This document shows, piece after piece, positions 40,600 to 48,781 of a DNA stretch of 49,516 nucleotides. The notes below the pieces were generated by a model that did not search any database, had not been told where the DNA came from, and saw only the letters and a list, made by a program, of their open reading frames with translations. Every line of letters begins with the position of its first letter. Position 1 is the stretch's first letter. Origin of the DNA: a virus; the IMG/VR virus record IMGVR_UViG_3300047319_001496, positions 1 through 49,516 of that record. One strand, given 5' to 3'. The position numbers and the translations under genes were made by a program.

Positions 40600-41148
40600 C
40601 TATTTGGTCATCTCGACCCGGTACAGCTCGCCGAATGTCTTGGACTCGGCGGTGATGATTTCCAGCAAATGGAACTTCTTCGGGATGCGGACGCTCTCAG
40701 CCCCGAAATATTTGGGCTCGCCATCATCTGCCGACAACAATAGCGGTGCATCGCCGGATTTGCGGTCGACGCGAAACAACCGACCGGGATAGTCCTTTGC
40801 CGAAACACCTTGTGCCTCGGGCGCAAAGCTCAACGGAATCCAGAGCAGCGGCTTACCGTGGATAATGGCGCCGTCTTGAAACACCCGCCAATAGGGAACC
40901 GCCTCCCGGATCGTGATGACGGTACGCGCTTCGCCTTCGTTGACGACTTCAGAGGTCAATCCTTGCGTCCAGCGCTGTCCGAACTGGCCGGCCGATGCAA
41001 TGTCGGCGCGACCTTTTTCTACGATTGAATTGCCGAGTTTCCTCGCCGCAGCATCGACCGATCGCCGGATTTTCTGCTTGTGCTTCGCAAGATTGGCACC
41101 GACCTGCGCTGCTGCCGGCGGCCCATCAAAACGAATGCTGATCGTCAC
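40600..41148 (-). CDS. Head/tail morphogenesis protein (DUF6441-like)
   Basis: 182 residues. Helical N-terminus (VGANLAKHKQKIRRSVDAAA), then ADIASAGQFGQRWTQGL and strands ITIREAVPYWRVFQDGAIIH, LWIPLSF. I associate this with the DUF6441 group of virion-assembly proteins. It overlaps the MuF-type gene by ATGA. Role in connecting head and tail is probable from position. Confidence 0.6.
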   Translation of the reverse strand: MTISIRFDGPPAAAQVGANLAKHKQKIRRSVDAAARKLGNSIVEKGRADIASAGQFGQRWTQGLTSEVVNEGEARTVITIREAVPYWRVFQDGAIIHGKPLLWIPLSFAPEAQGVSAKDYPGRLFRVDRKSGDAPLLLSADDGEPKYFGAESVRIPKKFHLLEIITAESKTFGELYRVEMTK

Positions 41149-42443
41149 TCGTCAGCTCCCAGGAGTGAAAGTTGACCGGCATTGGCGGCGTCATCGACAG
41201 CGGGTACAAACGTACAGCGGCAATTCGGATGCGCGGGAATCAGGTCTTCCGCCTCGTCGAGCGAGTAGGGTCCGGCCGCAGCGATGTCGTCGCATTCGTC
41301 GCAGACACGATCGTCGCCCGCGGTCTGCACGTTCACTTCCTCTGCCGCCACTTCGACCGCTGGCTCCGGTGCAACAACCTGCTCGACCTCAGTTGCAACG
41401 GCTTGTTCAGCCGCCTGTGCAGCTCCCTTCCCGGCAACCCTGGCCGCGGCTTTTGCCGCATACTCTGCCGCCCTTGCCTCTTTTCTGGCGGCGAGGACTT
41501 TCTGCCAGGCTTCGGCCGCCGCCGCTTCCCGCTCTGCCGTAGCGGCTTTGGCTGCAGCCACTTCCTCCTCGGCCCGCGCACTCGCTGCCGCTAGTTCAGC
41601 TTCAGCCTGCGCCGCAGTCTGGGCCACGAGCCCACCGGCCTGGTGCGATTCTATCTCAGCCGCGAGACTCGTCCTGTATGCTTCCAACTCGGCTTCGGCT
41701 TGCGCTTGCTCTTCCTCCCGTTGGCGTTTTTGCTCGGCCAGCAACTCATTCGCCTGACGAAGCAGTCTTTGCACTTTGGTCTCGCGATCGTGCAGACGAT
41801 GATCGTGCTGCAAGTGATCGCGCTTCAGAAACCGCGAAGGCTTGCGCGGCTCCAGGCGTTCCGGCGTGATGCCGACACGCGTGATGCCGGCGGCACGAAA
41901 TTGCGCCAACCGGCCGGAGTTATGCAGTTTGACCGTCAAGGTGTTGGTGGCCAAGCGCACGCGTGCGTCACCGACCTTGCGCAACACCGGGAGCACCCGC
42001 CGGTACATCGGCTGCGGCTTGCGCCGACCGAGCGCGGCACCTGCAGCCTGCCGAGTCACCTGCTGCACCAAGGCCGCCGCGATGCCCGCGAACTCGCGAC
42101 CGGCGAGCTCGCGGAACACCGCCGGCAGTGGCGCGGCACCGGGAGGCGTGTGTGTCAGCGCACTGCCCGCTTCAAATCCAGAGCGATAGGCGCGCTCGAG
42201 GAACCGCTCCCACCATCGGCCCCCGAGCAACTGCGCGTTAACCGTCTGCTCGAACCATTGCATGAACGCCGCCAGCCGATTACCCGGATGCGGCAACAAC
42301 TGTGCTAGCGGATCGCCGCGCGCCGCCATCACATCGTACTCGACCAGCATCGTATGCGTCAGCGAGCGCACCCGCGCCAGGCGGCGATTGCCTTCGGCCA
42401 GGAATGACCGGCGCAGGCCCGCCGTGCCGGTGGGATCGCTCAC
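41145..42443 (-). CDS. MuF-type minor head (head morphogenesis) protein
   Basis: 432 residues. The N-terminal 180 residues are helical. The middle (about 215-370) is a very long Ala/Glu/Arg coiled region (AELEAYRTSLAAEIESHQAG), much longer than in typical MuF proteins. The C-terminal motif VQTAGDDRVCDECDDIAAAG, followed by IPAHPNCRCTFVP, is the cysteine-containing MuF signature. Such proteins sit inside the head near the portal. A GC-rich repeat-like coding stretch may be prone to expansion. Confidence 0.85.
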   Translation of the reverse strand: MSDPTGTAGLRRSFLAEGNRRLARVRSLTHTMLVEYDVMAARGDPLAQLLPHPGNRLAAFMQWFEQTVNAQLLGGRWWERFLERAYRSGFEAGSALTHTPPGAAPLPAVFRELAGREFAGIAAALVQQVTRQAAGAALGRRKPQPMYRRVLPVLRKVGDARVRLATNTLTVKLHNSGRLAQFRAAGITRVGITPERLEPRKPSRFLKRDHLQHDHRLHDRETKVQRLLRQANELLAEQKRQREEEQAQAEAELEAYRTSLAAEIESHQAGGLVAQTAAQAEAELAAASARAEEEVAAAKAATAEREAAAAEAWQKVLAARKEARAAEYAAKAAARVAGKGAAQAAEQAVATEVEQVVAPEPAVEVAAEEVNVQTAGDDRVCDECDDIAAAGPYSLDEAEDLIPAHPNCRCTFVPAVDDAANAGQLSLLGADE

Positions 42444-42811
42444 CGAGCGGCGCCTCCCGCAGCATCGGGTACATCGATCGCCACCGCGAACTCGCGCAAA
42501 TCCTGCTGCGGCATTGGGGCGGCTCGTGTGCCCGACCGAAACTTGATGAAGGCGATTGCCCGCCCGACATCATGCGAAACGAGCACCGCCGCGCCCGGCA
42601 CCACGGCCGGCAGCGTGACCTCGTAGCCGTCGAGCGTGAATAGATCGTTGTAGAACACGCCGTCCGTGCTGATCTGAAACGTCAACGGTGCTGCCTCCGA
42701 CCAAGCACCCGGCATGGTGAGGCGCACCAATTCGCCGGGGCTGCAGTCGACGGCGTCCGACAACGACTCGCCAGCTTGTATGAAAGGGCCGTTTAGAACC
42801 TGCAAGGTCAT
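42440..42811 (-). CDS. Hypothetical head-region protein
   Basis: 123 residues, strand-rich (QVLNGPFIQAGESLSDAVDC, LTFQISTDGVFYNDLFTLDG), with the look of a small beta-sandwich decoration protein. It overlaps the MuF gene by ATGA. A 32-codon frame at 42808-42906 is coupled to its start and may control its translation. Confidence 0.6.
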   Translation of the reverse strand: MTLQVLNGPFIQAGESLSDAVDCSPGELVRLTMPGAWSEAAPLTFQISTDGVFYNDLFTLDGYEVTLPAVVPGAAVLVSHDVGRAIAFIKFRSGTRAAPMPQQDLREFAVAIDVPDAAGGAAR

Positions 42812-42837
42812 CGTGTTACCTCTGCATCAAATTTGGT

Positions 42838-42888
42838 GGCCCACCGGAGAGACATGGTGATGGTACACAGGGATGCTCCCGGTGGGCC
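42838..42888. other. Ten-pair intergenic hairpin before a head gene
   Basis: Arms GGCCCACCGG (42838-42847) and CCGGTGGGCC (42879-42888) are perfect inverted repeats around a 31-base loop. The hairpin lies in the 122-base gap between the small basic gene and the gene at 42811. No T-run follows on either strand. A 32-codon minus frame (42808-42906) runs through it and ends in an ATGA overlap with the next gene, so an attenuator-like leader is possible. Confidence 0.5.
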
Positions 42889-42933
42889 TTCCTGCCTACT
42901 GAGCATTGATGGATGGATCAGCGGGGCGGGACT

Positions 42934-43080
42934 CTATTTCGCTTTAGGCCTCAGGTTTGCGTTTCCGCGCTTGTAGCTATCAACTCGAATACGCTTTTTG
43001 ACGCTGCCGTCCTTATTACGAATTACACGCCAGTAGGCATGAACCTCGTGCCGCCGCTTCCTATGCTGATGCCGTGGCAT
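42934..43080 (-). CDS. Small very basic protein
   Basis: 48 residues from ATG 43080, overlapping the end of the PEP-CTERM gene by 20 bases in another frame. It is strongly basic (MPRHQHRKRRHEVHAYWRVI then NKDGSVKKRIRVDSYKRG, ending RPKAK). It reads as a genuine compact protein rather than noise, because the alternation of strands and basic turns is regular. Could bind DNA or RNA. Unknown family. Confidence 0.5.
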   Translation of the reverse strand: MPRHQHRKRRHEVHAYWRVIRNKDGSVKKRIRVDSYKRGNANLRPKAK

Positions 43081-43741
43081 CGCCTCGGCACTGCCGGCGC
43101 AGCGACCGCGTCAGCCCGGCCAAGCCCAGCAAGCCGGCGGCGAAGAACGGCAAGCTCGCCGGGAGCGGGGTGGTGGCCGCCAAGGTGGCGTCGAAGTTGG
43201 TCAGGAGCACGTTGGCGTTGCAGCCGGAGCCGCATAGGTTGACGCCAAGACCGCTGTAGAAGAAGTTGTAGTTGTCGTAGCCACCGGCCAGGCTGTGGAA
43301 GCCCTCCTGGCCACCGGGATCGGTGGAGGACGCGAGCAGGGTGAACTGGAACGGATGGTCGTCATTGCTGCCAAATATCTGCCAGCCTTCGTTCTGGGTG
43401 GTCGACCCCATCTGGACCATGATGCTGTTGGGGTCCAGCAGGTTCTTGATGCCGTCCAGGTTGAGCTGGACGAAGTTACCGCCGGTGATCTCGTGATCGC
43501 CTGACGCATCGTTGTTGAGGCCGAGGCCGTTCTCGTCGCCGCCACCGTTCTTGCCGAACAGGGCAGTCCCAGCATCGCTGGACGTGAACCCTCGCGCAGT
43601 GAGGTTGTCCCCACCCGCAGTGAAGGTCTGGGTGTTGCCCAGCACGCCGAGATGGTCCTGGAAGTTCCAGTCTAGAACGGTGGCCGCAGCCGGCAGAGTG
43701 AGCGCCGCCAGGATGGCGGTCGTAGCCAAAACTCTCTTCAT
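43061..43741 (-). CDS. PEP-CTERM (VPLPA-type) exported protein
   Basis: 226 residues from ATG 43741 with GGAG upstream. Residues 1-20 are a signal peptide (MKRVLATTAILAALTLPAAA). The C-terminus has the sorting signal TPLPASLPFFAAGLLGLAGL followed by a basic cluster RSLRRQ, the tripartite form recognised by exosortases. The body is Gly/Asn/Asp-rich and strand-like (GGNFVQLNLDG, GGYDNYNFFY). In bacteria such proteins go to the cell surface or polysaccharide. Between portal and MuF genes of a phage it is out of place and looks host-derived. Confidence 0.85.
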   Translation of the reverse strand: MKRVLATTAILAALTLPAAATVLDWNFQDHLGVLGNTQTFTAGGDNLTARGFTSSDAGTALFGKNGGGDENGLGLNNDASGDHEITGGNFVQLNLDGIKNLLDPNSIMVQMGSTTQNEGWQIFGSNDDHPFQFTLLASSTDPGGQEGFHSLAGGYDNYNFFYSGLGVNLCGSGCNANVLLTNFDATLAATTPLPASLPFFAAGLLGLAGLTRSLRRQCRGDATASA

Positions 43742-43776
43742 AGGTTTATTCTCCGTTGGTTGAAGGTAGTTGTTGC

Positions 43777-45273
43777 TCAAGCGTTCGGTGCCGGCATCGG
43801 CGGCGGCAGTAAGGCAGCGTTGGGATCAGCCGGCGGCGCATTCGGATCGGGCGGCGGCAGATGCGCACCCGCCACCAACACCGTCCCAGTCGGCTCGGGC
43901 TGCGGCGCGTTCTGCTCCTCGACCGTATCGCCCTCGGACGCCGCGTCCTCGAGCGCCTGCTCGAGCCCAGGATAGAACCCGTCCTCGATCAATTGATTGA
44001 TGCGCGCGTGCGCCAGAGCGGTCAGCGGGATCTGGCCCGCATCCACGTCTACCTTGTACGCCTGCGCCTTCTTGAGAGCGAGATCGGCCTTCTCGCTGTC
44101 GGTCTGCTGCCACAGCGAATTCCACTCGTAATAGATTTCGTCCGGCCGGTTGCCCAGCGACGAACGAATCAGCACCTCGTCGAGAATGTTCAGCGCCGGG
44201 GTCAGGTTCACCGACTGCTCGCTCGCCAGGCGATCGTAGTAATTCCGAAAATCCGCCTCGCCGGTCGTGTTGAGGCCGCGGTGCGGAAGACCCAGAAACC
44301 GCGAGGCCGGAATATCCGCGGCACCCGACGCAATCTGCAGATACGCCGTGAGCAACGCCTCCGCTCCGGCCAAATTGGTCCCGATGCGCTGCCACTCCTC
44401 GCTCGAGTCGAGCAGAATGGTGTTGATGATCGACTTGGCGACGTTCGCGTTGCTGAACCGACTGATAATCTTGTCGGTCCCGGTTTGCGTCGACAACTCC
44501 TCGCTCAGGTTCGGCACCTTGACGACGTCGAGCTTCATCTCCGAGATCAGCGTCGCCAACGAGCCAGCTATCATTCCACAGGCTTTAATCGTGTCGTTGA
44601 TCGGCTGCAGGACGCTGTCGCCGAATGACATGGTCGACGACCGCAGGATGTCCGGCGGCGGCAGTCCGACGAAGCGCACGACCCGCGAGGGATGCAGTTG
44701 TACTTGCGAGCCTGGATTTTTCTCGAACGATGCAGCGCGGGCGCTTGCCGTATTCATCCCGCCAAAACGCGGTGCGGTCGCCTGCAACTGATACCAGCTC
44801 GGCTGTCCCCAGTACGGCGACGTCACGTCCCAGACAATATCTCCCATCGACAAATAGTGCCACGGGACCACATGCAGGAACTTGAGATCGCCCTCGCCGA
44901 CCGACTCAGGATCGAGTTCCTCTTCTGGATTGCCGGATTCGACACCAATGACAATAACCGAGCCGCCGTACAGCCGTGCTTTGACAAGCGCCTGCTGGAC
45001 CTTCATCTGGACGAACAGGCCTCGCTCGCACATCTCGAGCTTGGTGATCTGATCCTGATCGGCCTGCCACGCCCGCCATTCCCGCGTCATGTCAAAGGCC
45101 GGAATATCGACGCACTTGCGCGCGATCCAGTCGCCGCGATAGGCGATCTCGCACTCAGCCAGCGACATCGGATTGAAGATGTAGGTCTGCGAGGCAAACT
45201 TGTCGCGGCCCGGCACGCCGAGGCCGGCGAGCAGATTCTGCATCCCGTCGCGCAGTTTTGTGACGACGCCCAT
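43777..45273 (-). CDS. Portal protein (DUF1073 family)
   Basis: 498 residues. DUF1073 portal features: FNPMSLAECEIAYRGDWIAR, KCVDIPAFDMTREWRAW, KARLYGGSVIVIGV, PSRVVRFVGLPPPD and the stem/wing region LPHRGLNTTGEADFRNYYD. A Pro-rich tail (about 445-498) follows. It forms the ring through which DNA enters the head. It lies 12 bases downstream of the large terminase gene. The DUF1073 label is often merged with the anti-CBASS Acb1 name; nothing here supports that activity. Confidence 0.88.
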   Translation of the reverse strand: MGVVTKLRDGMQNLLAGLGVPGRDKFASQTYIFNPMSLAECEIAYRGDWIARKCVDIPAFDMTREWRAWQADQDQITKLEMCERGLFVQMKVQQALVKARLYGGSVIVIGVESGNPEEELDPESVGEGDLKFLHVVPWHYLSMGDIVWDVTSPYWGQPSWYQLQATAPRFGGMNTASARAASFEKNPGSQVQLHPSRVVRFVGLPPPDILRSSTMSFGDSVLQPINDTIKACGMIAGSLATLISEMKLDVVKVPNLSEELSTQTGTDKIISRFSNANVAKSIINTILLDSSEEWQRIGTNLAGAEALLTAYLQIASGAADIPASRFLGLPHRGLNTTGEADFRNYYDRLASEQSVNLTPALNILDEVLIRSSLGNRPDEIYYEWNSLWQQTDSEKADLALKKAQAYKVDVDAGQIPLTALAHARINQLIEDGFYPGLEQALEDAASEGDTVEEQNAPQPEPTGTVLVAGAHLPPPDPNAPPADPNAALLPPPMPAPNA

Positions 45274-45285
45274 CAGGTGCGATCC

Positions 45286-46557
45286 TCAGCTGGCCATGGC
45301 GTCGAGATTGTATCCGCGCTTCTTGCGCTCGAAGCACGCCCACGCCAGCGCGAGCGCGCAAACGCAGTCGTCATGCATACCGGGAGGCGCCGAATATCGA
45401 ACACCAAGCCGCGTGAATTCATATTCGAAGTTATCCAACTCGATGCTGATTGGCCCTTGCGGAAAGCGCACCTTGCGTTCGTGGATCGCCAGCGCCAGAC
45501 CTTCCATCAGCATCTGCTTGGATGCGCTGGTGAACCGAAATCCCTCGAGCCGCGGGCATGACAGTTGGTAGATCTCCGCGCCGTTTCCGCGTTCGCCGTG
45601 ATCTGGGCGCTTGATCGCCTCAACGATCGGGTCGCCGACGCCGGTCTCGTCGATCAACGCCGGCGTCCTGCCGACGAACTTCTTGATGATCTTGACTTGT
45701 TCCGACCACGGTTTCTGAAACCGCAGCGCAATGGCGACGCAGCCCTCGGCATCAAGCCCGATGCCCACCGTCCAGTCCTGCTTGCGCGCCAGATCCCAAC
45801 CCCACGCTACCGCCGGCTTGCCGGACAGCGGCGCGATGCAGGCGCGAATATGCTCGGCACCAAACGGATTGCCTTCGTCGTCGCTCGGCTCGGCGAGGTA
45901 GAGCTCGCGGAACACATGGTCCGGCAGCATCGACTTCGCCGACTCGATCTCTGCGTCAGCCAACACACCCGCTTCCACCGCATCATAGGCGGTGAGCTTG
46001 TGATACGCGAGATTGGGAAAGCCGGCTTCAGCTGTGCGTGCCAGCTTGTAGAACCAATTCCTGCGGCCTTTGACGTTGCCGATGATCCGGATCGGCCCGC
46101 GCGTCGCCGTCAAGGTCGACCGAATCGCGTGCCAGCTTTCCTCCTTGAAGCGCGACGCCTCGTCAATCACCGCGGCGTGGACGTCCTCGCCGTAGAGCGT
46201 GTCAGGATGATCACCTGAACGAAACGCAATCACCGCACCGCGCTCGTTGGTGAGCGTATGATCAGCCACGTTGACCATGAATACCGATCGCCCGTCCTGA
46301 TCGAGGAAGTTCTGCCGCATGCGATTAAACGCAATGCGCGCCTGTATAGAAACCGGAGCAACCCACCAGAAGTTTTGTCCCGCCGTGCCCTGCAGCGCCT
46401 TCTCGTAAAGCCAGATGATACCCGAGACCGTCTTGCCGCTCTTGGTGCTGGCCTCAATCAGCGAGATGCGCGTTGGATCGAACATGGCCGCGCGCTGCTT
46501 CTCGTAGAGCGGCGGCCGCCGATAGATGATCTCGCGCGGTACTCGGTCGAGCATCAC
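45286..46557 (-). CDS. Terminase large subunit
   Basis: 423 residues. The ATPase half has Walker A IEASTKSGKT near residue 38 and Walker B AAVIDEASRFKEESW near 128. The nuclease half starts at about 240 (VAWGWDLARKQDW, with the first catalytic Asp) and continues with ALIDETGVGDPIVEA and GMHDDCVCALALAW. It packages DNA into proheads. It overlaps the small subunit gene by ATGA. Confidence 0.92.
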   Translation of the reverse strand: MMLDRVPREIIYRRPPLYEKQRAAMFDPTRISLIEASTKSGKTVSGIIWLYEKALQGTAGQNFWWVAPVSIQARIAFNRMRQNFLDQDGRSVFMVNVADHTLTNERGAVIAFRSGDHPDTLYGEDVHAAVIDEASRFKEESWHAIRSTLTATRGPIRIIGNVKGRRNWFYKLARTAEAGFPNLAYHKLTAYDAVEAGVLADAEIESAKSMLPDHVFRELYLAEPSDDEGNPFGAEHIRACIAPLSGKPAVAWGWDLARKQDWTVGIGLDAEGCVAIALRFQKPWSEQVKIIKKFVGRTPALIDETGVGDPIVEAIKRPDHGERGNGAEIYQLSCPRLEGFRFTSASKQMLMEGLALAIHERKVRFPQGPISIELDNFEYEFTRLGVRYSAPPGMHDDCVCALALAWACFERKKRGYNLDAMAS

Positions 46558-47084
46558 GCCACTTTTTCTTCATCACCAGGACGCTGATCCTCGATCGCCG
46601 TCGCCTCGCCGTCGATCGTCTCGTCGCTAAACACCTTGCCGCCGCGCTCGTCGAGGATCGTGACGTTCACGATCGTGCGCTGCCGCTCGCCCTGCGGCAC
46701 CATCGCGATCGCCGCCAGTCGCGGCGCCTCGTACGGCGTGATCGCCTCGAGGTATCGCAGCTGCAGCACGGCAAGATCCATGAATACTTTGTAGTCGCCG
46801 CCAGGGCGCGGCGAGCCGTCCGGTTCCCACGGCTGCTTGAGCGCCATCGCCGAGCCGAGATAGCGCGCGGTCTCGCGCAGACTCGTCAGCGACAGTTTCT
46901 GCACGACCGGCGCGTTCGCCTTGGCTTTCTCGATCGCCGCGATGGTTCGCTTATTCAGCGCGCCGTGCGGCCGGCCGCCCTTGCTGGGATAGTCCGGGTT
47001 CTTTGCCCGCGACTTGCGTTTGTACGGCTCAGGGGATTTGGAAATGTCGGCGAAGTTAAATGGCTTATCGGGGGGCGTCGTCAT
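46554..47084 (-). CDS. Terminase small subunit-like protein
   Basis: 176 residues. Basic N-terminal half (YKRKSRAKNPDYPSKGGRPH, GALNKRTIAAIEKAK), then a helical region and an acidic C-terminus. Placed immediately before the large terminase with ATGA overlaps on both sides, so DNA recognition for packaging is likely. The sequence match to known small subunits is weak. Confidence 0.65.
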   Translation of the reverse strand: MTTPPDKPFNFADISKSPEPYKRKSRAKNPDYPSKGGRPHGALNKRTIAAIEKAKANAPVVQKLSLTSLRETARYLGSAMALKQPWEPDGSPRPGGDYKVFMDLAVLQLRYLEAITPYEAPRLAAIAMVPQGERQRTIVNVTILDERGGKVFSDETIDGEATAIEDQRPGDEEKVA

Positions 47085-48490
47085 GCCGGTACTGCGGCCT
47101 CTGCGGGTTGCTGCTCGCGCTGGCCCGTCCGCTCGGCCGCGACCTGCGCGAAGGTTTGGCCGTGGCCTCCATCGAGCGTCGCCTGCTCGCCAGTGAAGTT
47201 CTGCCAGCGCAGCACCGCAACGTCGACATAGGCCGGCGCCATTTCCATACCGAAATGCTGGCGATTTTGTCGTTCAGATGCGATCAACGTCGAACCGCTG
47301 CCTATAAAAAGATCGAGCACTGTTTGAGCCTTCGGCGCGGCTGTGTTGATTACCCATTCAGCCAATGCGACCGGCTTCTGCGTTGGATGCACGCGGCGCT
47401 CCCCGCGCTCTGAGGCTTTCATTAAACCGTTCCACTGATGCCGAAATAGTCGCGCTACCTGATCGCAATTTGTCCAAGCCAACTCCATGTCGGCAAAATT
47501 TCCGGACACTTCTTTGTCCCATGCGAACCAGCACCGCGACGGTGGAAGCGCGTTGGCGTAATAATTGCCGCCCCATAGCACGATCGTCTCGACAGCAAGA
47601 TTGATCAACATTTTATAGGCGGCGATGGCCGTGTCCGTGCTGTCATCGCCGATGACTTCAGCATAGACGCCGGTCGGAATTATTGCCTTGGCCGCGTTCA
47701 CGGGAACGCGGCCAAATCCAGACTGGCCGAGGCCGTGTCCACGGCCTCGGTCGTAATTCCCGATGTGCTTTCGATCGGTGGAGTTCCGAACTCCACCGAT
47801 CGAACCAAAAGGCTTGCTACCGCCGTCGGCGGTAGCTTTGACAATGCTGATTCCATAGGGCGGATCGCAGTTCGCGAGGTGAATCTGCGCCCCATCGAGC
47901 AGCCGCTTCACATCGGTTTCGGATAGCGCGTCGCCGCAGGCCAGCCGATGCCGGCCGAGCAGCCACACATCGCCCGGCCTGCTTACCGCGACCGCGGGCG
48001 CGGGCGCCTCGGGCACCTCGTCGGGATCGGTCAGCCCCGGATTAGCATCGAGGAACGACGCCAACTCGGCGTCGCCGAACCCGAGCAGCGGCAGGTCGAA
48101 CCCGGCAAGCTTCAACTCGCCGAGCTCCAGCTGCATCAATCGCTGATCCCACCCGGCCAGCAACGCGACCTGGTTGTCGGCAATGCGCAGCGCGCGCTTG
48201 TCGTCATCGGACAAACCACGCTGCACCACCACCGGGAACGTCTTGAAGCCGGCCTTGATGGCCGCCAGCCGCCGGCCGTGGCCCTTGAGGATGACGCCGG
48301 CCTCGTCAACCACGATCGGCTGGTCGACGCCGTAGCGCAGCATGAGGTTGGCGAGCAGTTCGATCTGCTGGTCGGTGTGGGTGCGCGCGTTCTGCGGATA
48401 CGGCGTGATAGCGGTTAGCGGCCGGGTCTCAACGTGCTCGGCCGGCTGCGCCTTCGTTTCCTTGGTTATTTTACTCGGGCCGCGCTTCAC
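47081..48490 (-). CDS. ParB-domain DNA methyltransferase
   Basis: 469 residues from GTG 48490, which has AGGT upstream; GTG 48511 is in frame. Residues 20-115 are a ParB-type N-terminal domain (ITPYPQNARTHTDQQIELLA, ILKGHGRRLAAIKAG). The methyltransferase has catalytic motif IV DPPYG at about 209-213 and the AdoMet motif FIGSGST at about 415-421, the beta-class order. Adenine-N6 or cytosine-N4 methylation cannot be told apart here. Between the motifs, 47688-47836 is made of four perfect hairpins. Probably modifies phage DNA before packaging. Confidence 0.85.
   Translation of the reverse strand: MKRGPSKITKETKAQPAEHVETRPLTAITPYPQNARTHTDQQIELLANLMLRYGVDQPIVVDEAGVILKGHGRRLAAIKAGFKTFPVVVQRGLSDDDKRALRIADNQVALLAGWDQRLMQLELGELKLAGFDLPLLGFGDAELASFLDANPGLTDPDEVPEAPAPAVAVSRPGDVWLLGRHRLACGDALSETDVKRLLDGAQIHLANCDPPYGISIVKATADGGSKPFGSIGGVRNSTDRKHIGNYDRGRGHGLGQSGFGRVPVNAAKAIIPTGVYAEVIGDDSTDTAIAAYKMLINLAVETIVLWGGNYYANALPPSRCWFAWDKEVSGNFADMELAWTNCDQVARLFRHQWNGLMKASERGERRVHPTQKPVALAEWVINTAAPKAQTVLDLFIGSGSTLIASERQNRQHFGMEMAPAYVDVAVLRWQNFTGEQATLDGGHGQTFAQVAAERTGQREQQPAEAAVPA
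47688..47836. repeat. Four consecutive perfect hairpins inside the methyltransferase gene
   Basis: Stems: TTGGCCGCGTTC with a 4-base loop (47688-47715, 12 pairs); CCGAGGCCGTG with a 2-base centre (47727-47750, 11 pairs); TTCGATCGGTGGAGTTC with a 1-base centre (47770-47804, 17 pairs); GCTACCGCC with a 3-base loop (47816-47836, 9 pairs). All are exact. They encode residues about 219-268 of the protein, between catalytic motif IV and the conserved GDDSTDTAIAAY segment, the usual place for the target-recognition insert. Confidence 0.93.
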
Positions 48491-48781
48491 GTGATCACCT
48501 ATCCGGCACACAGGCTACCCCGGCTTCAAAGCCACAGGCGCGCCCATGCATTGGTTTGCGCTGGCCGCCACCCACCTAGCGGCTTGGCGCAAAACGCACC
48601 AGCGGCCATTTGTGGGCGTTTCACGTGAAACAGGAATTCGGGGTTTATTTGGAAACGCGCGCCGCGCGGTCGAGGGACGTGAATTTCGGCCCTCAATAGA
48701 TGCGATGAGTGGAAACCAACAACAATGCGTAGCAACCAATGCACGCAAAGTCGCGATCAATCAAAGTTCCATCGGTTGCGA
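48491..48781. promoter_or_regulatory. Late control region with parS site and shared motifs
   Basis: A gene-free stretch of about 290 bases upstream of the leftward late operon. It holds a parS palindrome (48618-48631), the words ATGAGTGGAAA (48706-48716) and AGCAACCAAT (48731-48740) found also in the early control region, and a partial parS TTCACGTGA at 48486-48494 over the methyltransferase start. The late promoter should lie here but no sigma-70 consensus is obvious. Minus-strand frames across it lack ribosome sites and family features. Confidence 0.6.
48618..48631. promoter_or_regulatory. parS-like site GTTTCACGTGAAAC
   Basis: A perfect 14-base palindrome equal to the core of the bacterial centromere site parS (consensus TGTTTCACGTGAAACA); the 3' flanking A also matches. 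Alphaproteobacterial ParB clamps load at this sequence. It lies 128 bases upstream of the ParB-domain methyltransferase start. No parA or classical parB is present in the window, so a host ParB is the likely reader. Confidence 0.85.

Noticed and set aside
43777-45273. Anti-CBASS nuclease Acb1
   Set aside because: The DUF1073 name is shared in some annotations, but position after the large terminase, length and motifs are those of a portal protein, and no nuclease HxT/HxS pair is evident.
48515-48760. Minus-strand frames of 72-81 residues in the late control region
   Set aside because: They read through the parS site and shared motifs, lack ribosome sites and resemble no family.
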